From Makana argininalis_A (lineage in GTDB: Bacteria; Pseudomonadota; Gammaproteobacteria; Enterobacterales; Enterobacteriaceae): a DNA stretch of 64,000 nt. Position numbers and translations under genes: made by a program. Below the pieces are notes generated by a model. That model was given only the letters and a program-made list of their open reading frames with translations, was not told the origin of the DNA and did not search any database. The DNA is taken from assembly GCA_044442745.1 (NCBI GenBank), contig JBISJS010000001.1:1-64000 (forward strand), written 5' to 3'. The stretch's first letter is position 1, and the number at the start of each line of letters is the position of its first letter. Shown piece by piece: positions 55,064 to 64,000 of this stretch.

Positions 55064-55816
55064 TCAATAAATATTATTTATTGGTATAATTATTTTATTT
55101 AATATATATTTATATTCATATTTATTTTCATTAATTTTAAATATATTTTTAATATCATGTATAGTAATCATTTTTTTATATGAAAAATTAGATATTTTTA
55201 TTCTTCTAAGTTCTGATATATAAGCTCCGCAATTTAAATATAAACCAAAATCATCTATTAATTTTCTAATATATGTTCCTTTTGAACAAAAAATTTTTAA
55301 TATTAATTTATTATATTTAAAATATAAAATTTTAAAATAATAAATTTTAATTACTTTAAAATTTCTTATAATCTTAATTCCTTTTCTTGCATATTTATAT
55401 AAAGACTGTCCTTTATATTTTTTTGCTGAAAACATTGGTGGAATTTGATTTAAATTGCCATGAAATATTTGTAATGCATTTTTTATTTCATATTTATTAA
55501 TACAAATATTGTTTTTATTAATTATAGTACCATAATAATCATATGTATCAGTACGAATTCCTAAAATGACAGTTACTATATAAATTTTATCAGAATTAAT
55601 TATATATTTAACAAATTTAGTAGCTGTTCCTAAAAATAGTGTTAACATTCCAGTAGCTAAAGGATCTAGAGTTCCACTATGACCTATTTTTTTTATATTA
55701 AATTTTTTTTTAATTATTTGTAAAACTCTATTAGAAGAAATACCATATGGTTTATCTATTAATAGAATTCCATTAACATTATTAAATAATTTTTTTTTAA
55801 AATTATTATTTTTCAT
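55064..55816 (-). CDS. truB: tRNA pseudouridine-55 synthase TruB, short C-terminus
   Basis: TruB makes pseudouridine 55 in the T loop of tRNAs. The 250 residues are shorter than E. coli (314): the C-terminal PUA domain is missing. The catalytic motif HSGTLDPLATGML near residue 46 holds the active aspartate. QIPPMFSAKKYKGQ, YKYARKG and CSKGTYIRKLIDDFG are intact. It follows rbfA by 30 bases, the E. coli order infB-rbfA-truB-rpsO. Confidence 0.93.
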   Translation of the reverse strand: MKNNNFKKKLFNNVNGILLIDKPYGISSNRVLQIIKKKFNIKKIGHSGTLDPLATGMLTLFLGTATKFVKYIINSDKIYIVTVILGIRTDTYDYYGTIINKNNICINKYEIKNALQIFHGNLNQIPPMFSAKKYKGQSLYKYARKGIKIIRNFKVIKIYYFKILYFKYNKLILKIFCSKGTYIRKLIDDFGLYLNCGAYISELRRIKISNFSYKKMITIHDIKNIFKINENKYEYKYILNKIIIPINNIY

Positions 55817-55846
55817 TTTTTTAAAATTTTTTTAAATAATTTAAAA

Positions 55847-56218
55847 TTAATTTTTTTTAAATTTAAAAATTTTTGTAATTTTATTATATAAATTAATATT
55901 TTTTATAATTGTATGATCATAAATAAATTTTATTTTTGGTATTAAACGTAAATACATATTTTTTTTTAAAATTTTGCTAAAAAAATTAGCTGCATTTTGC
56001 ATAATAAAAATTTTTTTTTTACATTCATAATAATTATTATTATTTAAAAAGGTAATAAATATATTTAAATATGAAAAATCATTAGATATATAAATATTTG
56101 AAATGGTCGCTGATTTAATTCTAGGATCTTTAATGTTTTTAATTAAAATAATAGAAATATTTTTCTTTATTTCTTTTGTAATTTTTTTAATTCTTATATT
56201 TTTTTTGTTTATTAACAA
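55847..56218 (-). CDS. rbfA: 30S ribosome-binding factor RbfA
   Basis: RbfA is a late 30S maturation and cold-adaptation factor that binds near helix 1 of 16S rRNA. The 123 residues (E. coli 133) show the KH-like fold: IKKITKEIKKNISIIL, KDPRI, ISNIYISNDFSYLNIFITF, and MYLRLIPKIKFIYD. It lies 70 bases downstream of infB. Confidence 0.93.
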   Translation of the reverse strand: MLINKKNIRIKKITKEIKKNISIILIKNIKDPRIKSATISNIYISNDFSYLNIFITFLNNNNYYECKKKIFIMQNAANFFSKILKKNMYLRLIPKIKFIYDHTIIKNINLYNKITKIFKFKKN

Positions 56219-56288
56219 ATAATGTATTCCTTAAATATTAATAATAAAATTATATATATATATAAATTAAATAAATTTTTATAAATAT

Positions 56289-58358
56289 TTATTCAAATAC
56301 TTTTATAATATCACCTAAAGATATATTTTTATATTTATTCATATTTATACCGCATTCTATTCCTTTTTTAATTTCATTAACATCATTTTTAAATCTTTTT
56401 AATGATTCTAAAATACCTGTATAAACAATTTTATTTTTATTTAAAATTATAATTTTTTTATTTTTTTTAATTATCCCTTTATTAACAATACATCCAGCAA
56501 TTAATCCTAGTTTTTTTGAATTAAATATATTTTTTACTTCTGCTATACCAATTATTTTTCTTTTTACATAATTATTATTATTTTTTTTGATTATTTGTTT
56601 TACTTCTTTAATTAAGTCATAAATTGAAATGTAGTATCTTACATCTATTTTTTTAACTTTTATTAAACGTTTAGCATAAATATTTGCAATCACATTAAAA
56701 CATAAAATTATAGAATTAGATGTATATGCTAAGATAATATCATTTTCAGTAATTTCACCAATACTTGATTTAATAATATTTATTTTAATATTTTTTTTAG
56801 AAAGCATATTTAGTGCATATATAATTGCTTCACAAGATCCATTTACATCTGCTTTTATTATTAAGTTAATTTTATTCACTTTTGAGTTTGATATTTTTTT
56901 AAAAATATTTTCTAAATTATATTTATTTTTTTTAGATAATGTATTTTTTTTAAACATATTTTTTCTTAAAATAGATACATGTTTAGCTTTTTTTTTATTT
57001 TTAATTACTTGAAATTCATCACCTGATTTTGTAATACCGGATATACCTATAATTTTAATAGGTAATGATAATTGAGATTTTTCTATATATTTATTATTTA
57101 AATTATACATTGCACGTATTTTACCATACTCTAACCCACATAAGATAATATCATTTTTATTTAAAATCCCTTTTTTTACTATAATAATAGATACAGGACC
57201 TAAATTTTTATCTAAAAAAGATTCTATAATTACACCTTCAGCTCTACCATATTTTTGAGTGTGAAGATCTAATAATTTTGATTGTAATATTATTGAATCC
57301 AGTAGTTTATCTATTCCTGTTTCGAGTTTTGCAGATACTTTTATAAATTTATTTTTACCCCCCCATTTTTCTGAAATAATATTATATTTAGTTAAATCAT
57401 TTTTAATTTTATTTAAATTTGATTCTAATTTATCAATTTTATTAATAACTACAATTATAGGAACTTTATAAACTTGAGCATGTTTAATTGCTTCAATTGT
57501 TTGAGGCATTACACCATCATCTGCTGCTATTACTAATAAAATAATATCAGTTAATTTAGCACCTTTAGATCGAACATAATTAAAAGCTAAATGTCCAGGT
57601 GTATCTAAAAAAGTAATTTTACCATGTTTTGTTTTTACATTATAAAAACCTAAATGTTGTGTTATTCCAATTTTTTCTTTAATGAAGAATGTATTTTTTA
57701 AAATTAATTTTAATATACTGGTTTTACCATGATCAACATGACCCATAATGGTTACTATAGGCATTCTAGATGTTAAATTAATACTTATATCTTTATTTAA
57801 ATATTTTAAATCTTTGTTTTCTTTTTTAATATTTTTTTTTAAAAAAATATTATATCCCATTTCTTCTGCTAATAAAGTAGCAGTATATTTATCTAAAATA
57901 TTGTTAGTATTTACTTTTAATCCTAATGTATTTATTTTATTTATTAAATTAAATTTTTTAATTGAAATTTTAATAGCTAATTCATTTATTTTTATAAATT
58001 TTTTAAAATAAATGTTTTTAATATTGGATCTAAATGGTTTAATAAATTTTTGTATTAAATTTTTTTTTTTTATTTTTTTTTCAGAGATATTTTTAATTTC
58101 AATATTTTTTTTAAAATTAATTTTTTTATCAAGTGATTTATTAATATTAATATATTTATTAATATTAATTTTATTATTTTTTTTAATAGTTATGTATCTA
58201 TTTTTTTTTTTTTTTTCTTTAAATTTATTTGTTTTTTTAAAATTATTTTTATTAATAATATTATTTTTATTTTTTATTGTTTTTATTTTTTTTTTATTGT
58301 AATTTAAAGATTTTTTTTTATTAAATTTTATATTTTCCATTTTATTTTTTATATTCAT
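56289..58358 (-). CDS. infB: Translation initiation factor IF-2
   Basis: IF-2 is the GTPase that places initiator tRNA on the ribosome. The 689 residues (E. coli 890) have lost much of the N-terminal region, replaced by a lysine/asparagine-rich stretch of about 110 residues. One part of it is an in-frame 16-A tract (58201-58216). The G domain has VTIMGHVDHGKTSILKLI, DTPGHLAF and NKID, and the C-terminal fMet-tRNA-binding domain is present. In E. coli rimP-nusA-infB form one operon. Confidence 0.96.
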   Translation of the reverse strand: MNIKNKMENIKFNKKKSLNYNKKKIKTIKNKNNIINKNNFKKTNKFKEKKKKNRYITIKKNNKININKYININKSLDKKINFKKNIEIKNISEKKIKKKNLIQKFIKPFRSNIKNIYFKKFIKINELAIKISIKKFNLINKINTLGLKVNTNNILDKYTATLLAEEMGYNIFLKKNIKKENKDLKYLNKDISINLTSRMPIVTIMGHVDHGKTSILKLILKNTFFIKEKIGITQHLGFYNVKTKHGKITFLDTPGHLAFNYVRSKGAKLTDIILLVIAADDGVMPQTIEAIKHAQVYKVPIIVVINKIDKLESNLNKIKNDLTKYNIISEKWGGKNKFIKVSAKLETGIDKLLDSIILQSKLLDLHTQKYGRAEGVIIESFLDKNLGPVSIIIVKKGILNKNDIILCGLEYGKIRAMYNLNNKYIEKSQLSLPIKIIGISGITKSGDEFQVIKNKKKAKHVSILRKNMFKKNTLSKKNKYNLENIFKKISNSKVNKINLIIKADVNGSCEAIIYALNMLSKKNIKINIIKSSIGEITENDIILAYTSNSIILCFNVIANIYAKRLIKVKKIDVRYYISIYDLIKEVKQIIKKNNNNYVKRKIIGIAEVKNIFNSKKLGLIAGCIVNKGIIKKNKKIIILNKNKIVYTGILESLKRFKNDVNEIKKGIECGINMNKYKNISLGDIIKVFE

Positions 58359-58468
58359 AATATTATTTATTTAAATTATATTTATTGATATTGTCAATTA
58401 TTTATTATTAATTAAATTAATTAATATTTTAATTTAAAATTAATACTTAATATATTTAAATATTAAAT

Positions 58469-59554
58469 TTAATTTTTATATTTTAAATTTTTTAAATTAA
58501 ATATTTTCTTATTTTTTTTATATAATTCTTTAAATGTCATAATATTCAATTTAAATCCGGTTAAATTAGAAGCAAGTTTTACATTTTGACCATTTTTACC
58601 AATTGCTTGTGCGATATATGATTTATCTAATGCAATATCCATTTTATTATTTTTAGAATCCATAATAATAGATAATATTCCAATAGTAGAAATAGAGTTA
58701 ATTAACAATTGTACTTTACTCTCGTTCCAAAGAAAAATATCTATTTTTTCACCACATAATTCATTAGATATTGCTTGTATTCTAGAACCACGTAAACCTA
58801 TGCAGGCACCAATTGGATCTATTGTATTATCATTTGTTTTGACTGCTATTTTTGATCTTAAACCAGGATATCTTGTAATAGCTTTGATTTCAATAATTTT
58901 TTCTTTAATTTCTGGAACTTCTTTTTTTAATAATTCTATTAACATTTTATTACTTGATCTACTAATTAAAAAATTATGTTTATTTAAATTATTATTTAAA
59001 GAATATAATATTCCACGTATTATATCTCCTGGTCTTAAATTTTCTCTAATTAACATTTCTTTTTTTTTTATAATTCCTGTATATTTTTTTTTTAACTCTA
59101 TAATTATTTTTTCTCTTCTAACTATTTTTACTATACCAGTTACTATTGTTCCTTTATTTTTTTTAAAATATTTAATATATGTTTCTATTTTAGATTCTTT
59201 CATTTTTATAAAAATTAATTTTTTTATTTTTTGAATACTTATTCTATCAAAATTAAATTTTTTTATTTTTTTATCTATACATTTTTTATCTAAAATATTT
59301 TTAAAATTAATATTTGCATATTGAATGGAAATTTCTTTTTTTGGATTTATTATTTTTTTTACAAAAATCCAACGTCTAAATATCAAAATCTGTCCAAATT
59401 TTCTATTAATTTTAACAATAATATTATATTCATTATTATATTTTTTTTTAATAACTTTTGAAATAGAATTTTTTAATGTTATAAAAATTTTTTCTATACT
59501 AATTGATTTTTCATTTGATAATGATTCAATTATATTTATAATTTTTTTATTCAT
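58469..59554 (-). CDS. nusA: Transcription factor NusA, lacking the acidic repeats
   Basis: NusA binds RNA polymerase and controls pausing, termination and antitermination. The 361 residues cover the N-terminal domain, S1 domain (VTGIVKIVRREKIIIELK region) and both KH domains (GACIGLRGSRIQAI; YIAQAIGKNGQNVKLAS). The two acidic repeats that end the E. coli protein (495), of which AR2 binds the alpha C-terminal domain, are absent. rimP, normally upstream, is missing; tRNA-Leu lies there instead. Confidence 0.95.
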   Translation of the reverse strand: MNKKIINIIESLSNEKSISIEKIFITLKNSISKVIKKKYNNEYNIIVKINRKFGQILIFRRWIFVKKIINPKKEISIQYANINFKNILDKKCIDKKIKKFNFDRISIQKIKKLIFIKMKESKIETYIKYFKKNKGTIVTGIVKIVRREKIIIELKKKYTGIIKKKEMLIRENLRPGDIIRGILYSLNNNLNKHNFLISRSSNKMLIELLKKEVPEIKEKIIEIKAITRYPGLRSKIAVKTNDNTIDPIGACIGLRGSRIQAISNELCGEKIDIFLWNESKVQLLINSISTIGILSIIMDSKNNKMDIALDKSYIAQAIGKNGQNVKLASNLTGFKLNIMTFKELYKKNKKIFNLKNLKYKN

Positions 59555-59631
59555 TAAATTTCCTAAATAAATAATTTAATTATATATTAAAAAATAAAAA
59601 AATTAATAAAATTTTTATTTTAAAATAATAT

Positions 59632-59797
59632 TTAAATAAAATTTACATTATTAATTTTTTTAATGCCGAAGACGGGATTCGAACCCGTATACCATATTAT
59701 GGTACTACCACCTCAAGATAGCGTGTATACCAATTTCACCACATCGGCTTTATATTATAATGTTTAATAAAAAATTAATAATGTAAATTTTATTTAA
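59632..59797 (-). repeat. 29-bp inverted repeat bracketing the tRNA-Leu gene
   Basis: Bases 59632-59660 are the exact reverse complement of 59769-59797. The 108 bases between them hold the tRNA-Leu gene. The stem would start 3 bases after the tRNA 3' end and 20 bases before its 5' end. The upstream arm includes the ftsH stop codon. A transcript across ftsH-tRNA-nusA could fold with the tRNA in the loop, like the processing stems around rRNA. The role is inferred. Confidence 0.75.
59664..59748 (-). tRNA. leuU: tRNA-Leu, anticodon GAG
   Basis: The minus strand from 59748 reads GCCGATGTGGTGAAATTGGT, a type II (long variable arm) tRNA with anticodon loop CTTGAGG, T arm GGTTCGAATCC and acceptor end CTTCGGCA. 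It resembles E. coli leuU and has the same place, between ftsH-secG and rimP-nusA. The acceptor stem pairs 7 bases. No CCA is encoded, so it must be added. A TATAAT (59754-59759) lies just upstream, but too close for a normal start point. Confidence 0.96.
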
Positions 59798-61589
59798 GTT
59801 TCATAATATTATTAATTTGTTTACTATTAATAGTTTCATATTTTATCAGTAGATCTTTCATATAATGAAGAATTTTTATATTTTCAATAAGAATTTTTTT
59901 TGCTCTATCATAATTTTTTTTAATTATTAATCTAATTTCTTTATCTATTAATAAATTTGTTTTATCAGCAATATTATTATTTTTAAAATAATAATTTTTT
60001 TCATAAAATTCATTTTCTTCTTCATTTAAATATAAAATAGGACCAAGTTTTTCAGAAAAACCCCATTTAGTAACCATTTTTCTCGCAATAGAAGTTGCAA
60101 CTTTAATATCATTAAATGAACCTGTTGAAATATTATCATTACCATATATTATTTCTTCAGCAATTCTTCCTCCATATAAAGTAGATATTTGACTTTCTAA
60201 TTTTTGACGATTGATACTTATTATATCTTCTTTTGGTAAAAAAAAAGTTGCACCCAAAGATTTTCTTCTAGGAATTATAGTAACTTTGTGTATTGGATCA
60301 ATATTTGGTACTAATTTACCAATTATAACGTGTCCTGATTCATGATAAGCAGTATGTTCTTTTTGAAATTTTGAAATCATAAATGATTTCTTTTCAGAGC
60401 CCATTATTATTTTATCTTTAGCTTTTTCTAAATCTATCATAGAAATAATTATTTTATTTTTACTAGCTGCATATAAAGCAGCCTCATTTATCAAATTAGA
60501 TAAATCAGCACCAGAAAAACCTGGAGTTCCTCTAGCTATTATTGATAAATTAACATCTGCAGATATTGGTGATTTTTTAATATGTACATCTAAAATTTTT
60601 TCTCTTCCTTTTACATCTGGTAGATCAATTATTACTTGTCTATCAAAACGACCTGGACGTAATAAAGCAGGATCTAATACATCAGGACGATTTGTAGCTG
60701 CTATTATAATAATATCTTCATTTTTTTCAAATCCATCCATTTCTACTAACATTTGATTTAATGTTTGTTCTCTTTCATCATTTCCCCCTCCAAATCCTGA
60801 ACCACGTTTACGACCAACCGTATCTATTTCATCAATAAAAATTATACATGGTGATGATTTTTTTGCTTGAATAAACATATCTCTAACCCTAGATGCACCT
60901 ACACCTACAAACATTTCTACAAAATCAGATCCTGAAATACTAAAAAAAGGAACTTTTGCTTCACCTGAAATTGCTTTAGCAAGTAATGTTTTTCCTGTTC
61001 CAGGAGGACCTATCATTAAAATACCTTTAGGTATTTTTGCACCTAATTTTTTAAATTTTTTAGTATTTTTCAAATAATCAACAATTTCACTTACCTCTTT
61101 TTTAGCTTCATCACAACCTGCTACATCGTTAAAATTAATTTTGATATTTTTTTTATTTAACATTTTTGCTTTATTTTGTCCAAAAGACATAATACTTTTA
61201 CCGCCATTTTTAATTTGACGTATAAAAAATAACCAAAATATTACAATTAATATTATTGGAAAACAAGATACTAAAATAGAAGTAAATAAGCCATTATTTT
61301 CAGAAGAGTCTCCTATAATTTTCACATTTTTAATTAATAACATATCAAGTAATTTAGGATCATTGATTGGAATATAAGTAATATATTTATTGTTATTAAT
61401 ATTAGTAAAAGTAATTTTACGGTTTTTAATTAACACTTCTTTTATTTTATTTTTATTAAGTTCAGACATAAATGTTGAATAATTTAATTTATTTTCATTT
61501 AGCTCTATAAAACCAAAACTTTGAAACATAGACATAAATATAATTGACATAGTCAACCATATTAATATGTTTTTAAAAATATCATTCAA
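59790..61589 (-). CDS. ftsH: ATP-dependent zinc metalloprotease FtsH
   Basis: FtsH is a membrane AAA+ protease; in E. coli it degrades sigma-32 and LpxC. The 599 residues (E. coli 644) have two N-terminal membrane segments. Walker A is GPPGTGKTLLAKA near residue 192, and IIFIDEID and the SRH follow. The zinc site is HESGH near residue 416. The C-terminus is about 40 residues shorter than in E. coli. FtsH, DnaK-DnaJ and RpoH are all in this window, so heat-shock feedback may be intact. Confidence 0.96.
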   Translation of the reverse strand: MNDIFKNILIWLTMSIIFMSMFQSFGFIELNENKLNYSTFMSELNKNKIKEVLIKNRKITFTNINNNKYITYIPINDPKLLDMLLIKNVKIIGDSSENNGLFTSILVSCFPIILIVIFWLFFIRQIKNGGKSIMSFGQNKAKMLNKKNIKINFNDVAGCDEAKKEVSEIVDYLKNTKKFKKLGAKIPKGILMIGPPGTGKTLLAKAISGEAKVPFFSISGSDFVEMFVGVGASRVRDMFIQAKKSSPCIIFIDEIDTVGRKRGSGFGGGNDEREQTLNQMLVEMDGFEKNEDIIIIAATNRPDVLDPALLRPGRFDRQVIIDLPDVKGREKILDVHIKKSPISADVNLSIIARGTPGFSGADLSNLINEAALYAASKNKIIISMIDLEKAKDKIIMGSEKKSFMISKFQKEHTAYHESGHVIIGKLVPNIDPIHKVTIIPRRKSLGATFFLPKEDIISINRQKLESQISTLYGGRIAEEIIYGNDNISTGSFNDIKVATSIARKMVTKWGFSEKLGPILYLNEEENEFYEKNYYFKNNNIADKTNLLIDKEIRLIIKKNYDRAKKILIENIKILHYMKDLLIKYETINSKQINNIMKLK

Positions 61590-61655
61590 AATATTAACCT
61601 CATATAAAACTTTTAATAAAAATTATTAATAATGTTAAAAATTTTAAAAAATTAA

Positions 61656-62285
61656 TTATATAATATATCCTTTAGATAAAATATAAATTTCTTTTGATTT
61701 TTTTTTTGAAGATTGTGGTTTTATAATTTTAACATACATAAATTTAGATTTAATATCTTTAATTATTTTTTCAAAACCATTCCCTTGAAATATTTTAACT
61801 ATTAAGTTTCCACCTTTAATTAAAAAATTTTTACAAAAAAATAATGATAATTTAACTAAATTTATAAATTTAGGTATATCTATAGTTGATATACCGCTTA
61901 TATTTGGAGACATGTCAGATAAAATAAGATTTAATTTATTATTACCTAATTTATCTAATATATTATTATATATATAATTATTATTAATATCACCAAGTAT
62001 AAAATGAACCCTTGAAATTGGTTTCATAGGAATTATATCACATGAAATAATAGTACCATTTTTACCAATTTTATCATTAATATATTTAGACCATCCCCCA
62101 GGAGATGATCCTAAATCCAAAACTTTCATACCTTTTAATATAACATTATATTTTTTTTGCATTTCATGCAACTTAAACCAAGATCTAGAACGTAAATTTT
62201 TTTTTTTTGCATTTATAAAATAAATATCATTAAAATGATTTTTTAACCATATTTTAGAACTATGTTTTTTTTTTTTAATAAACAT
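61656..62285 (-). CDS. rlmE: 23S rRNA 2'-O-ribose U2552 methyltransferase RlmE
   Basis: RlmE (FtsJ/RrmJ) methylates U2552 in the A loop of 23S rRNA, a late assembly step. The 209 residues equal E. coli. SRSWFKLHEMQKKY with the first catalytic lysine, the SAM motif VLDLGSSPGGWSKY near residue 56, LSDMSPNISG and GGNLIVKIFQG are all present. It lies 66 bases upstream of ftsH, as in E. coli. Confidence 0.95.
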   Translation of the reverse strand: MFIKKKKHSSKIWLKNHFNDIYFINAKKKNLRSRSWFKLHEMQKKYNVILKGMKVLDLGSSPGGWSKYINDKIGKNGTIISCDIIPMKPISRVHFILGDINNNYIYNNILDKLGNNKLNLILSDMSPNISGISTIDIPKFINLVKLSLFFCKNFLIKGGNLIVKIFQGNGFEKIIKDIKSKFMYVKIIKPQSSKKKSKEIYILSKGYII

Positions 62286-62374
62286 ATTTTTAAAAAAATT
62301 TATTTTTAAATTTTATATATTATAAATTATTAAATTTAATATTTATTAAATTGTTAATAATATTATGATTTTTA

Positions 62375-62851
62375 TTATATATATTCTATTTTTAATACAG
62401 TGTATTCTAATTTTCCTCCTGGTGTTTGAATTTTAACTAAATCACCTTTTTTTTTACCTATCAGACTACGTGCAATAGGTGAATGAATAGATATTAAATT
62501 TTTTTTAAAATCAGATTCATCTCTACCAACTATTTTATATTTTTTTTTTTCTTTTGTATGTATATATTTTATAGTAACAGTTGATCCAAATATAATATAA
62601 TTATTATTAGAAATTTTAGTTATATCTATAACATAAGAATTAATTAATGTAATTTCAATTTCTTTAATTTTAATTTCATTAAAAATTTGTTGTTCTTTAG
62701 CTGCATGATATTCAGAATTTTCTTTTAAATCTCCGTGTTTACGAGCATTTATAATAGAATCAATTATTTCTTGACGTTTAAAAATTTTAAGATATTCAAG
62801 TTTTTCTTTTAATTTTTCAATACCGCGTAAAGTTATAGGATTTTTATTCAT
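62375..62851 (-). CDS. greA: Transcript cleavage factor GreA
   Basis: GreA rescues backtracked RNA polymerase by stimulating RNA cleavage. Start ATG 62851 gives 158 residues, the E. coli length; an in-frame ATG at 62863 has no homology before ITLRGIEKL. The coiled-coil tip with the two acidic residues is in HGDLKENSEYHAAKE near residues 39-53. The C-terminal domain has NLISIHSPIARSLIGK. yhbY, between greA and rlmE in E. coli, is missing. Confidence 0.93.
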   Translation of the reverse strand: MNKNPITLRGIEKLKEKLEYLKIFKRQEIIDSIINARKHGDLKENSEYHAAKEQQIFNEIKIKEIEITLINSYVIDITKISNNNYIIFGSTVTIKYIHTKEKKKYKIVGRDESDFKKNLISIHSPIARSLIGKKKGDLVKIQTPGGKLEYTVLKIEYI

Positions 62852-62972
62852 ATTTAAAACCATAATAAATTAATATTATTTAATAATTAATAAATATTTT
62901 TGTTTTAATATTTTATTTTAATCAACAAATAATTTTAATAATTAAATTATATTCGAATTATTGATATTTATA

Positions 62973-63995
62973 TTAATTTATAAAATTAATATTTTTATTT
63001 AATGTATAAATCATTAAAGCTTTAATTGTATGAAAACGATTTTCTGCTTGTTTAAATACTAAACTATAATTTGCTTCAAAAACATCATTAGTTACTTCTA
63101 TTCCATTTTTAAATCCATATTTTTGTGATATTTCCTTTCCTATATCACTATTATTGTCATGAAAAGAAGGAAGACAATGTAAAAATTTAACATTTTTATT
63201 ATAAGTTAAATTTATAATTTCAGAAGTTACTTGATAATTTCTAAAAGAATTAATTCTTTCTTTCCATGTATTTTTATGATCTCCCATAGAAAACCAAACA
63301 TCTGTATATATAAAATCTGATAATTTTACTCCTTTAAATATATTTTCAGTAATTTTTATATTACCTCCTTTATTTTTACTTAATAATTTACAATAATTTG
63401 TTAAATTTTTATTAGGAAAATATTTTTTCGGTGATATCAAAGTAAGATTTATACCTGTAATAGCTGATGCTTCTAATAAAGAATTACCTATATTATTAGA
63501 TGAATCACCTATATAAGTTAAATTTATTTTATTAAAGGGTTTATATGGAAGACTTTCGTTAATTGTAAATAAATCAGCTATTAATTGTGTAGGATGAAAT
63601 TCATTTGTTAATCCATTCCAAACAGGCACTTTAGAATATTTAGCAATATTTTCTACATTTTTGTGATTATAACCTCTATACTGAATTCCATCATATATTT
63701 TACCTGCTACGATAGCAGTATCTTTAATTGATTCTTTTTTGTTAATTTGACTTGTATTTTGATCTAAATAAGTTATATTAGCACCTTGATCAAAAGCTGC
63801 AACTTCAAAAGAACATCTGGTGCGTGTTGATGGTTTTTCAAAAATTAGTAAAATATTTTTACCATTAAGATATTTAATTTCATTACCTAATTTTTTACTC
63901 TTTTTTAGGTTTTTTGAAAATAATAATATCTTTTTTATTTCACTTTCAGAAAAATCTATTAATCTTAAAACATTTCTTTTAAATAAAGAATTCAT
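62973..63995 (-). CDS. argF: Ornithine carbamoyltransferase
   Basis: This enzyme joins ornithine and carbamoyl phosphate to citrulline in arginine synthesis. The 340 residues (E. coli ArgF/ArgI 334) carry the carbamoyl-phosphate motif STRTRCSFEVAA near residue 57, WNGLTNEFHPTQL, and TDVWFSMGD. The ornithine-binding HCLPSFHD is also present. E. coli K-12 has two near-identical copies (argF, argI), so the symbol is a choice. The promoter lies beyond the window end, 5 bases away. Confidence 0.96.
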   Translation of the reverse strand: MNSLFKRNVLRLIDFSESEIKKILLFSKNLKKSKKLGNEIKYLNGKNILLIFEKPSTRTRCSFEVAAFDQGANITYLDQNTSQINKKESIKDTAIVAGKIYDGIQYRGYNHKNVENIAKYSKVPVWNGLTNEFHPTQLIADLFTINESLPYKPFNKINLTYIGDSSNNIGNSLLEASAITGINLTLISPKKYFPNKNLTNYCKLLSKNKGGNIKITENIFKGVKLSDFIYTDVWFSMGDHKNTWKERINSFRNYQVTSEIINLTYNKNVKFLHCLPSFHDNNSDIGKEISQKYGFKNGIEVTNDVFEANYSLVFKQAENRFHTIKALMIYTLNKNINFIN

Positions 63996-64000
63996 ATTCT

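Noticed and set aside
58012..58302. Hydrophobic open frame antisense to the infB N-terminus
   Set aside because: The complement of a lysine/asparagine-rich region is phenylalanine/leucine-rich; it is a shadow, not a membrane protein gene.
59754..59759. TATAAT just upstream of tRNA-Leu as its own promoter
   Set aside because: It is 5 bases from the mature 5' end, no -35 at 16-18 bases is convincing, and TATAAT is common by chance here.
1..64000. Mobile elements, CRISPR arrays, phage or toxin systems
   Set aside because: No transposase, integrase, spaced direct repeats or phage genes were found; the gene content is housekeeping throughout.

Overview
The window is a stretch of a very AT-rich, strongly reduced gammaproteobacterial genome. 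Gene order follows Escherichia coli in long blocks, intergenic DNA is almost pure A/T, most proteins are the usual length or slightly shorter, and lysine, asparagine and isoleucine dominate the proteins. This is the pattern of an obligate insect endosymbiont of the Enterobacterales (Buchnera-, Nardonella- or Annandia-like). The species cannot be fixed from sequence alone. No insertion sequence, prophage, CRISPR array, rRNA or plasmid feature was seen.

Layout. 1-8591 (+): recC, recB, recD, the RecBCD recombination/repair complex. recB is cut by an in-frame stop and RecD has lost key ATPase residues. 8636-10818 (-): yggX, hemW, yggT. 10968-14192 (+): gnd, trxA, rho. 14402-19331 (-): argH, argB, secA. 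19465-19785 (+): a small DciA-like (DUF721) gene. 19949-21511 (-): rsmH and a frameshifted rsmD. 21800-22672 (+): rpoH (heat-shock sigma). 22692-40672 (-): an almost unbroken transcription/translation block, the alpha, spc, S10 and str operons from rplQ back to rpsL, including rpoA, secY, tufA and fusA. 40915-41274 (+): erpA. 41305-44594 (-): ileS-lspA. 44881-45150 (+): rpsT. 45156-48295 (-): dnaK-dnaJ. 48537-50223 (+): rplU-rpmA-obgE. 50299-63995 (-): argF, greA, rlmE, ftsH, tRNA-Leu(GAG), nusA, infB, rbfA, truB, rpsO, pnp, deaD, an E. coli 71-minute cluster with yhbY, folP, glmM, secG, rimP and nlpI missing.

How the genes work together. Most encode ribosome parts, translation factors, transcription elongation/termination factors, chaperones and Sec export. 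Nutritional function shows in argB, argF and argH (arginine synthesis). Heat shock is represented by RpoH together with a recognisable sigma-32 promoter in front of dnaK.

What stands out: (1) rsmD is split at an A13 tract in a way that one extra A would repair, the poly(A) slippage situation described in Buchnera and Blochmannia; (2) RecBCD looks reduced to a helicase with an impaired nuclease and a RecD without its motor; (3) long perfect inverted repeats (about 20-35 bp arms) sit at many gene boundaries. One of 29 bp brackets the tRNA-Leu gene, one of 34 bp lies in the pnp leader, and one of 31 bp encodes the ends of both rpsT and dnaJ.
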